From Euryarchaeota archaeon UBA126 (GTDB lineage Archaea; Thermoplasmatota; Poseidoniia; Poseidoniales; Thalassarchaeaceae): 24,976 nucleotides of DNA. The position numbers and the translations under genes were made by a program. This document shows, piece by piece, positions 1-7,979 of this stretch; the stretch's first letter is position 1; every line of letters begins with the position of its first letter. Where the stretch lies: the NCBI GenBank assembly GCA_002497025.1, contig DAMG01000058.1:18353-43328 (forward strand), in the 5' to 3' direction. A model generated the notes under the pieces. That model saw only the letters and a list, made by a program, of their open reading frames with translations, was not told the origin of the DNA and made no database searches.

Positions 1-50
1 TGACCACTCAGATGAGGAAGATGATCACGATGACCACTCGGATGAGGAGA
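1..50 (+). repeat. In-frame 30-base repeat encoding the His/Asp/Glu-rich metal loop
   Basis: Bases 1-20 and 31-50 are near-identical copies (18 of 20 match). They encode a ten-residue unit of the type D-H-S-D-E-E-D-D-H-D, which begins again within the visible part. The repeat lies in the disordered loop just before the D-P-H ligand motif of the binding protein. More units may lie to the left of the window. Such loops commonly vary in copy number by slippage. Confidence 0.7.
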
Positions 51-589
51 TTGAGTTTGATCCACACAGCTGGCTATCCCCACTTGCATTCAAGGCTCAA
101 GTTGACCTGGTACTCGAAGTCCTAAACCAACAGTACCCTGAGCATGAAGATACATTCAACGAGAATGCTGAGGCATTCAAAGTAGAATTAGATAGCCTGC
201 ACATGAAGTACAATGCCATCAGTGACGAATGCGAGGAAAGGACTGTTGTTGCCAATCACAATGCCTATTCTTACATCGGAACACTCTATGATATACGCTT
301 CGTGACTATACATGGAATAGACCCAGAAGGTGAACCTTCAGCTGCTGATATTTCTGAGGTTCTTGAGGAAATTGAAGAAGGGGGAATAACGGTATTGTTC
401 GTCGAAGAATTTACCAGCCCTAATGCTGTATCCGGAATTGTAGAACAGACAAAAACGGGCACAATGCCGGATGGTATCGAAGTTCAGACTCTGTACACTA
501 TGGAACTTCCACCAATGGATTCAGAGGACAACTACCTCAGCCTCATGGAAAAGAATCTGGAGAGCTTGAAGGCAGGAATGGGCTGTTGA
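1..589 (+). CDS. znuA: Zinc/manganese ABC transporter substrate-binding protein, C-terminal part (5' end outside window)
   Basis: The open frame runs in from the left edge (first full codon at position 2), so only the last ~195 residues are visible. It opens with a His/Asp/Glu-rich loop followed by the D-P-H-x-W-L-S-P motif (about 61-84), typical of the cluster A-I (ZnuA/TroA) metal-binding proteins. In that family the His in this motif is a metal ligand and the acidic His-rich loop captures or senses zinc. A second expected ligand region reads N-H-N-A-Y (about 255-269). The C-terminus has the family's Y-L-S-L-M-x-x-N-L-x-x-L helix. The protein would deliver Zn (or Mn) outside the membrane to the ATPase and permease encoded downstream. 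The choice between Zn and Mn rests on the His-rich loop and is inferred. The signal peptide lies upstream of the window. Confidence 0.88.
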   Translation, partial: DHSDEEDDHDDHSDEEIEFDPHSWLSPLAFKAQVDLVLEVLNQQYPEHEDTFNENAEAFKVELDSLHMKYNAISDECEERTVVANHNAYSYIGTLYDIRFVTIHGIDPEGEPSAADISEVLEEIEEGGITVLFVEEFTSPNAVSGIVEQTKTGTMPDGIEVQTLYTMELPPMDSEDNYLSLMEKNLESLKAGMGC

Positions 590-626
590 GTTAGTTCATT
601 AATTTGATTTACCAGGGGGGGCGAAA

Positions 627-728
627 ATGAATTACATAGACTATATCCCTCTCTTTTTCGTAGGAATAGTGTTTTCCTCTCTCGTATTCAAAATGATGAG
701 AAGCTACATGCAAACAAGGACCCTTTGA
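627..728 (+). CDS. 33-residue single-span membrane micro-protein in the metal importer operon
   Basis: An ATG at 627 opens a 33-residue frame ending with TGA at 726-728, lying between the binding-protein and ATPase genes. A G-rich ribosome-binding stretch (seven G at about 615-621) precedes it by about five bases. A similar CAGGGGG stretch precedes the permease gene. The predicted peptide has a short N-terminal segment, one hydrophobic span (about residues 7-22) and a basic tail (K, R and R after the span), so the tail is probably cytoplasmic. I do not recognise a family. Position and translation signal suggest a real small protein that could associate with the ZnuB/ZnuC complex. A chance frame in a 184-base gap cannot be excluded. 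Confidence 0.5.
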   Translation: MNYIDYIPLFFVGIVFSSLVFKMMRSYMQTRTL

Positions 729-782
729 TAAACAAAGGGGGATGGGTTTCATTCATCCTTACCTATTCTAGAGGTGTTTAGT

Positions 783-1565
783 TTGCAGGTTACTTCCTCT
801 AAAGAATTGGATATTGGCGAATCCATTCTCGATGTCGAGGGGCTTTCAGTGGTTCGCTCGGGTAACTTAATTATTTCAGATATTGATCTGAAAATTAGAA
901 GGGGCGAATTTGTAGGTATTGTGGGGCCAAACGGAAGTGGAAAGACAACTCTTCTTCTTTCTATACTTGGAATCCTTAAGCCAAACTCTGGTATAATTCG
1001 AATATACGGCTGCGAGCCTATGTGTAAGAGCAATGATGGGAGAGTATCTTGGGTGTCACAAGCCGCTTCTAATTTGCCCCGTAATTTGCGATTAACCGTA
1101 AGAGAACTAGTGAAATTAGGTACGATTTCCAGCCGGAATATGTTTTCTTTGCGAAGTAATGATGAGATTGTAAATAAAGCGATTGAAATGGTTGATCTAA
1201 AAGATGTCGCAAACACAGATATCGGTAGATTGTCAGGAGGTCAAAGGCAAAGAGCAGTTATTGCTAGAGCCTTGGCTTCCCAAGCAGATTTTATCATCCT
1301 AGATGAGCCGCTAGTAGGAATTGATAGAGAGGCTAGAAGTTCATTACTGAAATTATTGGATGTACTATGCCATGAATCCGAAAAAACCATACTAATGGTA
1401 TCCCATGATCTCGCAGCCATACGCCAGACCGCTCATAGGATGATTTACCTTGAGGGGTCAATAAAATTTGATGGTGAAACAAGTAAATTCCCGAAATTGA
1501 CCGAACTTGCTGAATTAAGGGGCATAAAACCAGTTCATGATGATTCACACGGACACCAAGACTAG
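783..1565 (+). CDS. znuC: Zinc/manganese ABC transporter ATP-binding protein
   Basis: This is the cytoplasmic ATPase that powers metal import with the permease downstream. All nucleotide-binding motifs are present (numbered from the TTG): Walker A G-P-N-G-S-G-K-T-T (48-56), Q-loop in V-S-Q (about 91-93), signature L-S-G-G-Q-R-Q-R (150-157), Walker B F-I-I-L-D-E-P (170-176) and the switch His in V-S-H-D (208). At 260 residues it is the usual length for ZnuC/MntB ATPases. Start choice: the frame is also open from a GTG at 774. The only good Shine-Dalgarno motif, GAGGTG (771-776), overlaps that GTG and sits six bases before TTG 783, so TTG is preferred. The C-terminus is His/Asp-rich, in keeping with metal handling. 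Confidence 0.9.
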   Translation: MQVTSSKELDIGESILDVEGLSVVRSGNLIISDIDLKIRRGEFVGIVGPNGSGKTTLLLSILGILKPNSGIIRIYGCEPMCKSNDGRVSWVSQAASNLPRNLRLTVRELVKLGTISSRNMFSLRSNDEIVNKAIEMVDLKDVANTDIGRLSGGQRQRAVIARALASQADFIILDEPLVGIDREARSSLLKLLDVLCHESEKTILMVSHDLAAIRQTAHRMIYLEGSIKFDGETSKFPKLTELAELRGIKPVHDDSHGHQD

Positions 1566-1583
1566 AACATATCAGGGGGATTT

Positions 1584-2510
1584 ATGATGTCGGAGACTCT
1601 TTCTTTTGAGGTCATTGGAGATACCTTACTAAGGGTGGTTTCTCCATTCTTGGAATTTATCGCACCAATCGTACCAGGAGATGTCTTTCCGGGATATTTC
1701 GAAGTAGAACTTTTTCAAAGAGCCCTGATTGCTTCTATCTTGGTCACTATAATCGCGGGACTAATGGGCTCATTCCTATTGATTCGAAATCTATCTTTGA
1801 TTGGAGATGGATTGGCTCACGTGTCTTTTGGTGGAATTGCAGTAGCACTTGTTGTCGGATCATCCTATACACTACTTTGGGCATTATTCTTCAGCACAAT
1901 TGCTTCAATTCTAATTTACGAATTACAATCAAGAGAGTTACTTACAGGTGATGCAGCAATCGCTATTTTCCTGACTGGGATGTTGGCGTTTGGCATATTG
2001 GTTCTCAAAGTCTGGGGCGGAGGTATAACTTCAGATGTGCATGGATATCTTTGGGGTAGTTTGAACCTAATCACTCCTTTCAGCCTTAGCCTCATTGTGG
2101 TGGTTTCGTTAGCTGTATTCGCAACATTATTTTTCATTCACCCGGTATTGTTGGCATCTACAATCGACCCTTTGGCCGCTAGAGTTCAAGGCTTACCCGT
2201 CCGAGATGTTGGTCTAATATTCAGTATTCTAACTGCGGCGGTAGTTGTTAGTATGGTTCAAATTGTAGGAGCATTACTCGTAACAGCACTATTGGTCACT
2301 CCAGCAGCGACTGCACAATTCGTCGGTAGAAGCTTTCGTTCGTGTATGATTTGGACGCAAATTTTTGGATTGACTTCTGTGATCCTTGGAATATATATCT
2401 CTGCTGAATTAGAAAGTGGTTCAGGTGCGACAATCGCCTTAGTTGCAGCCACGATTTTTACTATAGTGGCGAGTTTTCAAATCGTTATCAATCCAAGTTC
2501 ACATTCGTGA
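1584..2510 (+). CDS. znuB: Zinc/manganese ABC transporter permease
   Basis: This 308-residue integral membrane protein is of the ABC-3 (ZnuB/TroC/MntC) permease family. It forms the channel through which the metal crosses the membrane after release by the binding protein. Visible family features include repeated long hydrophobic spans, the segment R-N-L-S-L-I-G-D-G-L-A-H-V-S-F-G-G (about 68-84) and the coupling region around A-R-V-Q-G-L-P-V-R (about 199-207), followed by the ALLVTALLVTPAATAQ span. Two consecutive ATG codons (1584 and 1587) follow a GGGGG ribosome-binding stretch. The gene starts 18 bases after the ATPase gene ends, in the same operon. Unlike most relatives it has ~35 residues before the first long span. 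Confidence 0.92.
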   Translation: MMSETLSFEVIGDTLLRVVSPFLEFIAPIVPGDVFPGYFEVELFQRALIASILVTIIAGLMGSFLLIRNLSLIGDGLAHVSFGGIAVALVVGSSYTLLWALFFSTIASILIYELQSRELLTGDAAIAIFLTGMLAFGILVLKVWGGGITSDVHGYLWGSLNLITPFSLSLIVVVSLAVFATLFFIHPVLLASTIDPLAARVQGLPVRDVGLIFSILTAAVVVSMVQIVGALLVTALLVTPAATAQFVGRSFRSCMIWTQIFGLTSVILGIYISAELESGSGATIALVAATIFTIVASFQIVINPSSHS

Positions 2511-2518
2511 ATAAGAGA

Positions 2519-3247
2519 TTATTCAGAGCGTTGCCTTTGTGATTCAATTGCGACCGAAGACAGCGGTGCTTGTAGATTGAAAGACGGTACAAATCCAGTC
2601 ATTGGAATTCTGATAACCTCATCAACTAAAGATAATACTTCATCGCTGATACCTTCTCTTTCACCTCCTACAATTAGAATCACATTACCAGTCAAGTCTA
2701 CTTCCCAAGGTGTCTTTTCCCCAATATCTTCAACAGCGATTATTCTGAATCCTGCCTGTTTAGCGGACTGTATTGATTCAATCGCGTTGCGCCAGAAGAC
2801 TGGAATGAATCTATGTGCTTTCATTGAGGCACGTTTTGCTGCACTTCTCTCTTGGTTATTCAATTGACCATCAATGACTACAGCATCTGCCCCAGAGACT
2901 TCGGCAGTTCGTATACAAAAACCAATGTTGACAGGGTATTTTGCCCCATCAAGCATCCAAATTAGACCGCCAGATTGGAGAACTTCTTCGAAGGTGGCAG
3001 ATGGATTCCTCCCTACTAAAGCCAGAATATCCGGAGCCCCGTCAGAATTGTTCCTTGCCATTCTCCACAAATCATTTTCTGAGCCTTCAATCACACGAAT
3101 TTGAGATTTTTGTGCCAGAAAAATGATTTCATCGACTGCCCTTTTACCATGATCTCTTTTTACTAAAATCAATGTTATCAGGTGTCCGTTTCCAATAGCA
3201 TCTCGAACCTCGTCGGCTCCACAGAGTTGCATTGACATCAGGATCAC
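2519..3247 (-). CDS. SpoU/TrmH (SPOUT) family RNA 2'-O-methyltransferase
   Basis: This 242-residue protein has the three SpoU motifs in order. Motif 1 is V-N-I-G-F-C-I-R-T-A (106-115, with the catalytic-type Asn107 and Arg113). Motif 2 is L-I-V-G-G-E-R-E-G-I (191-200). Motif 3 is I-P-M-T-G-F-V-P-S-F-N-L (214-225). The family forms a trefoil-knotted SAM-binding site and methylates ribose 2'-OH in tRNA or rRNA, but the target base cannot be read from sequence. Motif 3 is somewhat divergent (S-F-N-L-Q in place of the common S-L-N-V-S). The GTG start directly abuts the NAD synthetase stop (TGA at 3248-3250), implying translational coupling. In-frame ATG codons at 3238 and 3232 are alternatives. 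Confidence 0.82.
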   Translation of the reverse strand: MILMSMQLCGADEVRDAIGNGHLITLILVKRDHGKRAVDEIIFLAQKSQIRVIEGSENDLWRMARNNSDGAPDILALVGRNPSATFEEVLQSGGLIWMLDGAKYPVNIGFCIRTAEVSGADAVVIDGQLNNQERSAAKRASMKAHRFIPVFWRNAIESIQSAKQAGFRIIAVEDIGEKTPWEVDLTGNVILIVGGEREGISDEVLSLVDEVIRIPMTGFVPSFNLQAPLSSVAIESQRQRSE

Positions 3248-4027
3248 TCATTGACGATTCTTCATCTCGAAAATTGGTATTGGATTCATCTTGTGTGAAT
3301 TAGCTTTGTTGAGCTCTAGATACCTCTCTAGAACTTCTTCTTCCCTAGCCGAGTGCTCTCGGCCAGAGGGGTTCTCGATCTCTTTCATTGCCCATTCAAG
3401 TTCTGCGTATGTGGCACCCAATTGGTCCTCATCCGTCCTGCCATCAATCCAAAGTCCGTCAGTAGGGGCAGCATCTTGAATCTCCTGAATTATCCCTAGT
3501 GTCTCTGCTAACGCATAGACCTCTGACTTGTACAAATCGGCGATTGGAGAGATATCGACTCCACCATCGCCGTACTTAGTGAAGAAGCCGACTCCGAAGT
3601 CTTCCACTTTGTTACCTGTACCGACGACTATACCATTGATTTCCTTCAACCCAGCAAAATTGTACAAGGTAGCCATTCTCAATCTGGCTCTAAAATTTGC
3701 CAAAGTGAGATCGGAGTTGTACTCACGGACCGTATTTTCAAAGGCGGTTAATACTTCTGAAAGATCAATTTCATGGCTACCCACATTATTCCAATTCTGC
3801 TGTAAAAATTCTATATGCTTGTTGGAAAGATCATACTGAGAATTTGCTTGGCGAATGGGCAAATTGAAGACAAGAGTTCTCATTCCAGTTTTGGCGCATA
3901 AAGTTGAGGTTACGGCAGAATCGATGCCACCAGAAACTCCAATGACTAGAGTGGATATGCCATTACTTTCGGCATAATCTGCTATCCAAGCGGTAATTTC
4001 GTCCGCTAATTCACTCCAATCAATCAC
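3248..4027 (-). CDS. nadE: NAD+ synthetase, ammonia-dependent
   Basis: The enzyme converts nicotinate adenine dinucleotide, ATP and ammonia into NAD+, the last step of NAD synthesis in the cytoplasm. The ATP-pyrophosphatase P-loop S-G-G-I-D-S is at 32-37. The F-F-T-K-Y-G-D-G-G-V-D-I motif that binds the deamido-NAD/second ATP region is at about 148-159. The motif P-T-D-G-L-W-x-D-G-R-T-D-E-D-Q-L-G is at 188-204. At 259 residues it has only the synthetase domain and no N-terminal nitrilase-type glutaminase, so ammonia must be supplied free or by another protein. The GTG start is preceded by GGTGA four bases upstream and follows the HMA-DUF4396 gene by 12 bases, in the same transcription unit. 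Confidence 0.95.
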   Translation of the reverse strand: MIDWSELADEITAWIADYAESNGISTLVIGVSGGIDSAVTSTLCAKTGMRTLVFNLPIRQANSQYDLSNKHIEFLQQNWNNVGSHEIDLSEVLTAFENTVREYNSDLTLANFRARLRMATLYNFAGLKEINGIVVGTGNKVEDFGVGFFTKYGDGGVDISPIADLYKSEVYALAETLGIIQEIQDAAPTDGLWIDGRTDEDQLGATYAELEWAMKEIENPSGREHSAREEEVLERYLELNKANSHKMNPIPIFEMKNRQ

Positions 4028-4039
4028 ATTCTCACCGCT

Positions 4040-4690
4040 TCAATGACATGCTAAGCCGTATTTCTTTAGACGCCAATAGTTGTATGGCCATGGAGTAATG
4101 AACCCTACGAACAACATAATCGGAATTACCCACCATGTCAATGAAGGTTCTCCCATAATTAGAATATCTGTAGCATTCATCGAAGATTCCATTGCTATCA
4201 TCGAAATAAGAGACATTCCAATAGCTACTCTGAATGCTTCTCTAATTCCTCCCATCTGTTTGATTAAGATGAAGGTCTCAAGTGCTATTGAGGTCATGAT
4301 TCCATTGAACATTGCAAGCATCATAATCGACATTGCGGTCCAGCCAAGTGCATCAAGATAAGGAATAAATTGGAAAGCGGCAATTGTTCCAAAATCACCA
4401 ATACTACAGCCAATCAAGCACCACTTGGTATTGTGTGCCGACTGTTTCCATACACTTCCATCTCGCCAATGGAATTCTTCTCCAAGGCCATCCACGGTGT
4501 ATCCGATTGCTCGCACTGCACTGGACAAATTTTCTCTTGATGAGCCAGAGTGAGAAATGACCGCAGTTCCTTGCTCATGAGAAACCTCGGCGGAACTAAC
4601 ACCAGATACTAATTGAAGAGCATCGCGAACTCTAGATGAACATCCGTCACAGGTCATTCCCCCAACTTCGAGCGTGATGGTATCTGACAT
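4040..4690 (-). CDS. Heavy-metal-associated (HMA) domain fused to a DUF4396 membrane domain
   Basis: Residues ~4-68 form an HMA fold with the G-M-T-C-x-x-C metal-binding pair (Cys14, Cys17), as in copper chaperones and CopA N-termini. From ~87 the protein matches what I recall of DUF4396: N-T-K-W-C-L-I-G-C-S-I-G-D-F-G-T, several hydrophobic spans with conserved Met and Glu (M-A-M-E-S-S-M-N), and the ending P-Y-N-Y-W-R-L-K-K-Y-G-x-x-C-H. Four spans are likely (about 90-110, 115-143, 152-177, 185-202). The fusion suggests Cu(I) or a similar soft metal is handed from the HMA domain to the membrane part. No transport or enzyme activity can be deduced. It heads the three-gene minus-strand unit with NAD synthetase and the methyltransferase. 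Confidence 0.8.
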   Translation of the reverse strand: MSDTITLEVGGMTCDGCSSRVRDALQLVSGVSSAEVSHEQGTAVISHSGSSRENLSSAVRAIGYTVDGLGEEFHWRDGSVWKQSAHNTKWCLIGCSIGDFGTIAAFQFIPYLDALGWTAMSIMMLAMFNGIMTSIALETFILIKQMGGIREAFRVAIGMSLISMIAMESSMNATDILIMGEPSLTWWVIPIMLFVGFITPWPYNYWRLKKYGLACH

Positions 4691-4794
4691 GTATACAACC
4701 CCGCTGAATTAGTCTTTGAACCCTTGCAATTAGTCATAGCGCCCTTTGGGCGACCCCCTCAAGTTCAAGACGACATCTCAGTTCGGGTGCTTCG
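4691..4794. promoter_or_regulatory. Divergent promoter region between HMA-DUF4396 and ileS, with a small hairpin
   Basis: This 104-base gap lies between two divergent genes and must contain both promoters. Read on the minus strand it has two copies of GACTAATT (about 4704-4711 and 4728-4735), which could be TATA-type or activator elements for the HMA-DUF4396 gene. A perfect 5-3-5 inverted repeat CGCCC-TTT-GGGCG lies at 4740-4752, some 43 bases before the ileS ATG. No strong TATA box is evident for ileS. I see no tRNA, riboswitch or small frame here. Confidence 0.4.
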
Positions 4795-7700
4795 ATGGTA
4801 GTGCCCACGCAAGCTGGTGATCTTGATCCGGTCGCCCTAGAGACTGCCCTAATGCAAACCTGGAGCGATGAGATGACATTCGCCCAGAGCATTGAGGAGC
4901 GCCGCGAAGGTGCATCTCCTTTCACCTTCCTAGAAGGTCCGCCTACTGCTAACGGAAAACCTGGTATTCATCACGTTATTTCTCGTCTATTCAAGGACTT
5001 AGTTTGTCGATGGAAGACTATGGAAGGGCACATCGTGGAAAGAAAGGCTGGTTGGGATACTCACGGACTTCCTGTTGAAATCGAAGTTCAAAAACAACTG
5101 GATTTGATGAGTAATGAAGCGATTGAGGCCTACGGAATGGAAGCATTCAATCAGAAATGCAAGGAGAGTGTTTGGACTTACGAACAAGCATGGCGAGAAA
5201 TGACCGAAAGAATGGGCTTCTGGGTCGACATGGATGACCCGTACGTTACCTTACACGATGAATTCATTGAATCTGCTTGGTGGTCTTTGAAGCAAATGTT
5301 CGACAAAGGATTGTTGTTCAGAGGCCATAAGGTCCTACCTTATTGCCCCCAAACAGGAACCAGCTATTCCAGTCATGAAGTTGCTCTTGGGTACAAGGAA
5401 GTTTCAGAACCTGCGGTTTTTGTTAAGTTCAAATTGTTAGATGATGATGCTTCTGTTTTGGCTTGGACAACCACTCCTTGGACACTACCTGGAAATGTTG
5501 GACTCGCAGTTGGGCCAGATGTGACTTATGTTCGAGTCAAGATTACAGCCCCACCGTCAGACTCATGGGAGGGGCGTGGAGGATCTCCAATAGAAGAAGA
5601 ATTGATTCTTGCCAAGGATCTAATGAGTACAGTTTTGAGGCATCAAGTGGAAGTTATTGACGAATTCCCAGGCTCAAATTTAGTCGGTATGTCATACCAA
5701 CCTCTGTTTGAAGGAGCAATTGATGGATCGAATCATCCCGCTGCTTGGACAATCGTAGGCGCTGACTTCGTTACTACTACTGACGGTACAGGTGTTGTAC
5801 ACACAGCGGTAATGTATGGTGAAGACGATTACAATCTCGGAATGAAGGAAGGTTTTCCTGCACAACATACCGTTGGAATGGATGGAAGGTTTGTTGAAGG
5901 AACTCATATGCAACTTGACGGAAGATACGTCAAGGATTGTGATTCCGATATTATTGACCTACTCGCAGAGCAAAATTTACTCTACAGAGAGCACAGATAT
6001 ACTCACGATTACCCACATTGTTGGCGAACCGATCATCCTCTGTTGTACTATGCAATGGACAGCTGGTTCGTTCGAATGACTGCGGTCAAGGAACAAATCC
6101 TGCAATACAATTCCGAAGTAGAATGGGCTCCTTCGTGGACTGGTGAAAAGCGCATGGGTGAATGGCTTTCCAACATCAAAGATTGGGCGATTAGTCGAGA
6201 AAGATATTGGGGGACTCCGATCCCAGTTTGGATCTGCCAAGAATGTGGTAAGGAACACTGCATAGGAAGTATCGATGAAATGGAGGAAATGAAAACCGCT
6301 GATTCCTCAATGCCTCCAGAATTACACAGACCCTATGTTGACGATGTAAAATTGCACTGCCCATCTGATGGATGTTCTGGAGAAATGATTCGAGAGCCCT
6401 ATGTCATGGATTGTTGGTTCGATTCCGGATGTGCTTCTTTCGCCCAATGGCATTATCCATTTGAGAATCATGATAAATTCGACGGTTCATTCCCTGTGGA
6501 CTACATTTGCGAGGCTGTCGACCAAACTCGTGGTTGGTTCTATTCGCTCATGGCAGTATCTACTACGGTATTCGACAGCATATGCTACAGAAGATGCCTC
6601 TCATTGGGTCATATTCTGGATAAAGATGGTAAGAAAATGTCGAAATCAAGAGGGAATGTTGTCAATCCCTGGGACCATTTCAACAAGGAAGGTTCAGATT
6701 CAATTCGCTGGTATATGATGACACAAAGTGCCCCTTGGTCACCAACCAATTTCGACCCTAACGGAGTTCGCGAGTCATATGCTAAGATGTTCCTGACTCT
6801 TTGGAATGTTCATCGATTCCATGCAGACTATGCCGCACTTGATGGATTTGACCCAGATGAGGAGGAAGGATTTGTTGAGGTATCTGAAAGAAGTCCACTC
6901 GACCGTTGGATCCTCTCAAGATTACATACGGTTTCCAATGCTTACCACGACCAATTCGTTGCTTGGGATTTCCATAAAGCAGGTAGGGATTTGGAATCAT
7001 TCGTTGTTAATGACTTGTCCAATTGGTATGTGCGCAGAAGTCGGCGACGACTTTGGGATGAGGCTGATTCAAGCGATAAGCGAGCCTGTCAGCACACCCT
7101 CCACGAGGTACTTCTCACAGTTTGCCGTCTGATGGCACCGGTGGCTCCATTCATGCCAGATCAGATTCACCGAGACCTGACTGGAGTATCCGTACATCTT
7201 GCTGATTGGCCGGTTGGCTCGAAATTAGTAGATTCAACCCTACCACCTCAGGACTGGGCATTGGAGCAAGAGATGGCCTTGGTTCGAACGTTGGCAGAAA
7301 CCGGACGTCGAATTCGGGTTGAAGCGGATCGTAGACAGAGACTACCATGTAAGTCGGGATGGATAGTTGGTGGCCCGGACATTTCACAATTTCATGATTT
7401 ATTGTCTGAAGAATTGAATGTTGAATCGCTGACTACGGAAGATGACCTCGAGCGCTTCCAAAGAATCGTTATCGAACCGAATAGAAAGTCACTTGGTGCA
7501 AAGTGCCGTCAAGATTTGCCCGCGGTTCTAGCATTGCTCGCAGAAGCAGATCCTGATAACCTACTACTCGAAATTGACGCAGGAATCTGTATCCTTGAAG
7601 GATATGACATAACAATGGAAGACATAGAAATTCGTAGAGTCGAACAAGAAGGTTATGCTGCAGCAACAATCTCTGACGAGGACATAGGAGATGTCTCTTT

Positions 7701-7977
7701 GGTACTCGACATGGTTTTGGACCAAGACTTACTATCCAAAGGTCTAGCTCGTGATATTATTCGTAGAGTACAATCAAAGCGTAAGGACCTCGATCTTGAT
7801 GTTGAAGCCACAATTAATCTGGCTGTCTGGATTGATGGACTTGACTTGTCGGACTCCGACTGGGGTCACCTTCAATCTGAAGTCAGGGCGGGTTCAGCAA
7901 GCCTGAACCAAGGCATTGCAAAGGGAGATAACTTCGAAGTAGATGGTGTCTCGGTGACCTTTGATGTAGAATCTTAG
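4795..7977 (+). CDS. ileS: Isoleucyl-tRNA synthetase
   Basis: This class Ia synthetase of 1060 residues charges tRNA-Ile. The N-terminal P-P-T-A-N-G-K-P-G-I-H-H segment (49-60) holds the HIGH-equivalent as G-I-H-H. It is followed by A-G-W-D-T-H-G-L-P-V-E (85-95), diagnostic for IleRS. The CP1 editing domain (about 195-395) includes the Thr-rich A-W-T-T-T-P-W-T-L-P-G-N motif. A probable Zn site C-x-x-C-x-x-x-x-C lies at about 483-491. K-M-S-K-S lies at about 614-618. The remainder is the anticodon-binding and C-terminal region. The order of motifs and the overall sequence resemble the long type-2 IleRS form (Thermus/eukaryote-like). The gene is apparently monocistronic and ends two bases from the convergent lipoprotein gene. 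The ATG at 4795 has no clear Shine-Dalgarno, so a short or absent leader is possible. Confidence 0.97.
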   Translation: MVVPTQAGDLDPVALETALMQTWSDEMTFAQSIEERREGASPFTFLEGPPTANGKPGIHHVISRLFKDLVCRWKTMEGHIVERKAGWDTHGLPVEIEVQKQLDLMSNEAIEAYGMEAFNQKCKESVWTYEQAWREMTERMGFWVDMDDPYVTLHDEFIESAWWSLKQMFDKGLLFRGHKVLPYCPQTGTSYSSHEVALGYKEVSEPAVFVKFKLLDDDASVLAWTTTPWTLPGNVGLAVGPDVTYVRVKITAPPSDSWEGRGGSPIEEELILAKDLMSTVLRHQVEVIDEFPGSNLVGMSYQPLFEGAIDGSNHPAAWTIVGADFVTTTDGTGVVHTAVMYGEDDYNLGMKEGFPAQHTVGMDGRFVEGTHMQLDGRYVKDCDSDIIDLLAEQNLLYREHRYTHDYPHCWRTDHPLLYYAMDSWFVRMTAVKEQILQYNSEVEWAPSWTGEKRMGEWLSNIKDWAISRERYWGTPIPVWICQECGKEHCIGSIDEMEEMKTADSSMPPELHRPYVDDVKLHCPSDGCSGEMIREPYVMDCWFDSGCASFAQWHYPFENHDKFDGSFPVDYICEAVDQTRGWFYSLMAVSTTVFDSICYRRCLSLGHILDKDGKKMSKSRGNVVNPWDHFNKEGSDSIRWYMMTQSAPWSPTNFDPNGVRESYAKMFLTLWNVHRFHADYAALDGFDPDEEEGFVEVSERSPLDRWILSRLHTVSNAYHDQFVAWDFHKAGRDLESFVVNDLSNWYVRRSRRRLWDEADSSDKRACQHTLHEVLLTVCRLMAPVAPFMPDQIHRDLTGVSVHLADWPVGSKLVDSTLPPQDWALEQEMALVRTLAETGRRIRVEADRRQRLPCKSGWIVGGPDISQFHDLLSEELNVESLTTEDDLERFQRIVIEPNRKSLGAKCRQDLPAVLALLAEADPDNLLLEIDAGICILEGYDITMEDIEIRRVEQEGYAAATISDEDIGDVSLVLDMVLDQDLLSKGLARDIIRRVQSKRKDLDLDVEATINLAVWIDGLDLSDSDWGHLQSEVRAGSASLNQGIAKGDNFEVDGVSVTFDVES

Positions 7978-7979
7978 AT

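Noticed and set aside
742..771. Nine-codon frame (ATG 742) before the ATPase gene
   Set aside because: Its GGGGG stretch directly abuts the ATG with no spacing, and the peptide is too short to judge.
749..1216. 155-residue open frame on the minus strand inside the ATPase gene
   Set aside because: It lies opposite a gene with all ABC ATPase motifs, has no ribosome site and no recognisable domain; it is a shadow frame.
4740..4752. Hairpin upstream of ileS as a T-box-type leader
   Set aside because: Only a 5-3-5 hairpin in a 104-base gap; no T-box sequence or specifier structure, and T-boxes are bacterial.
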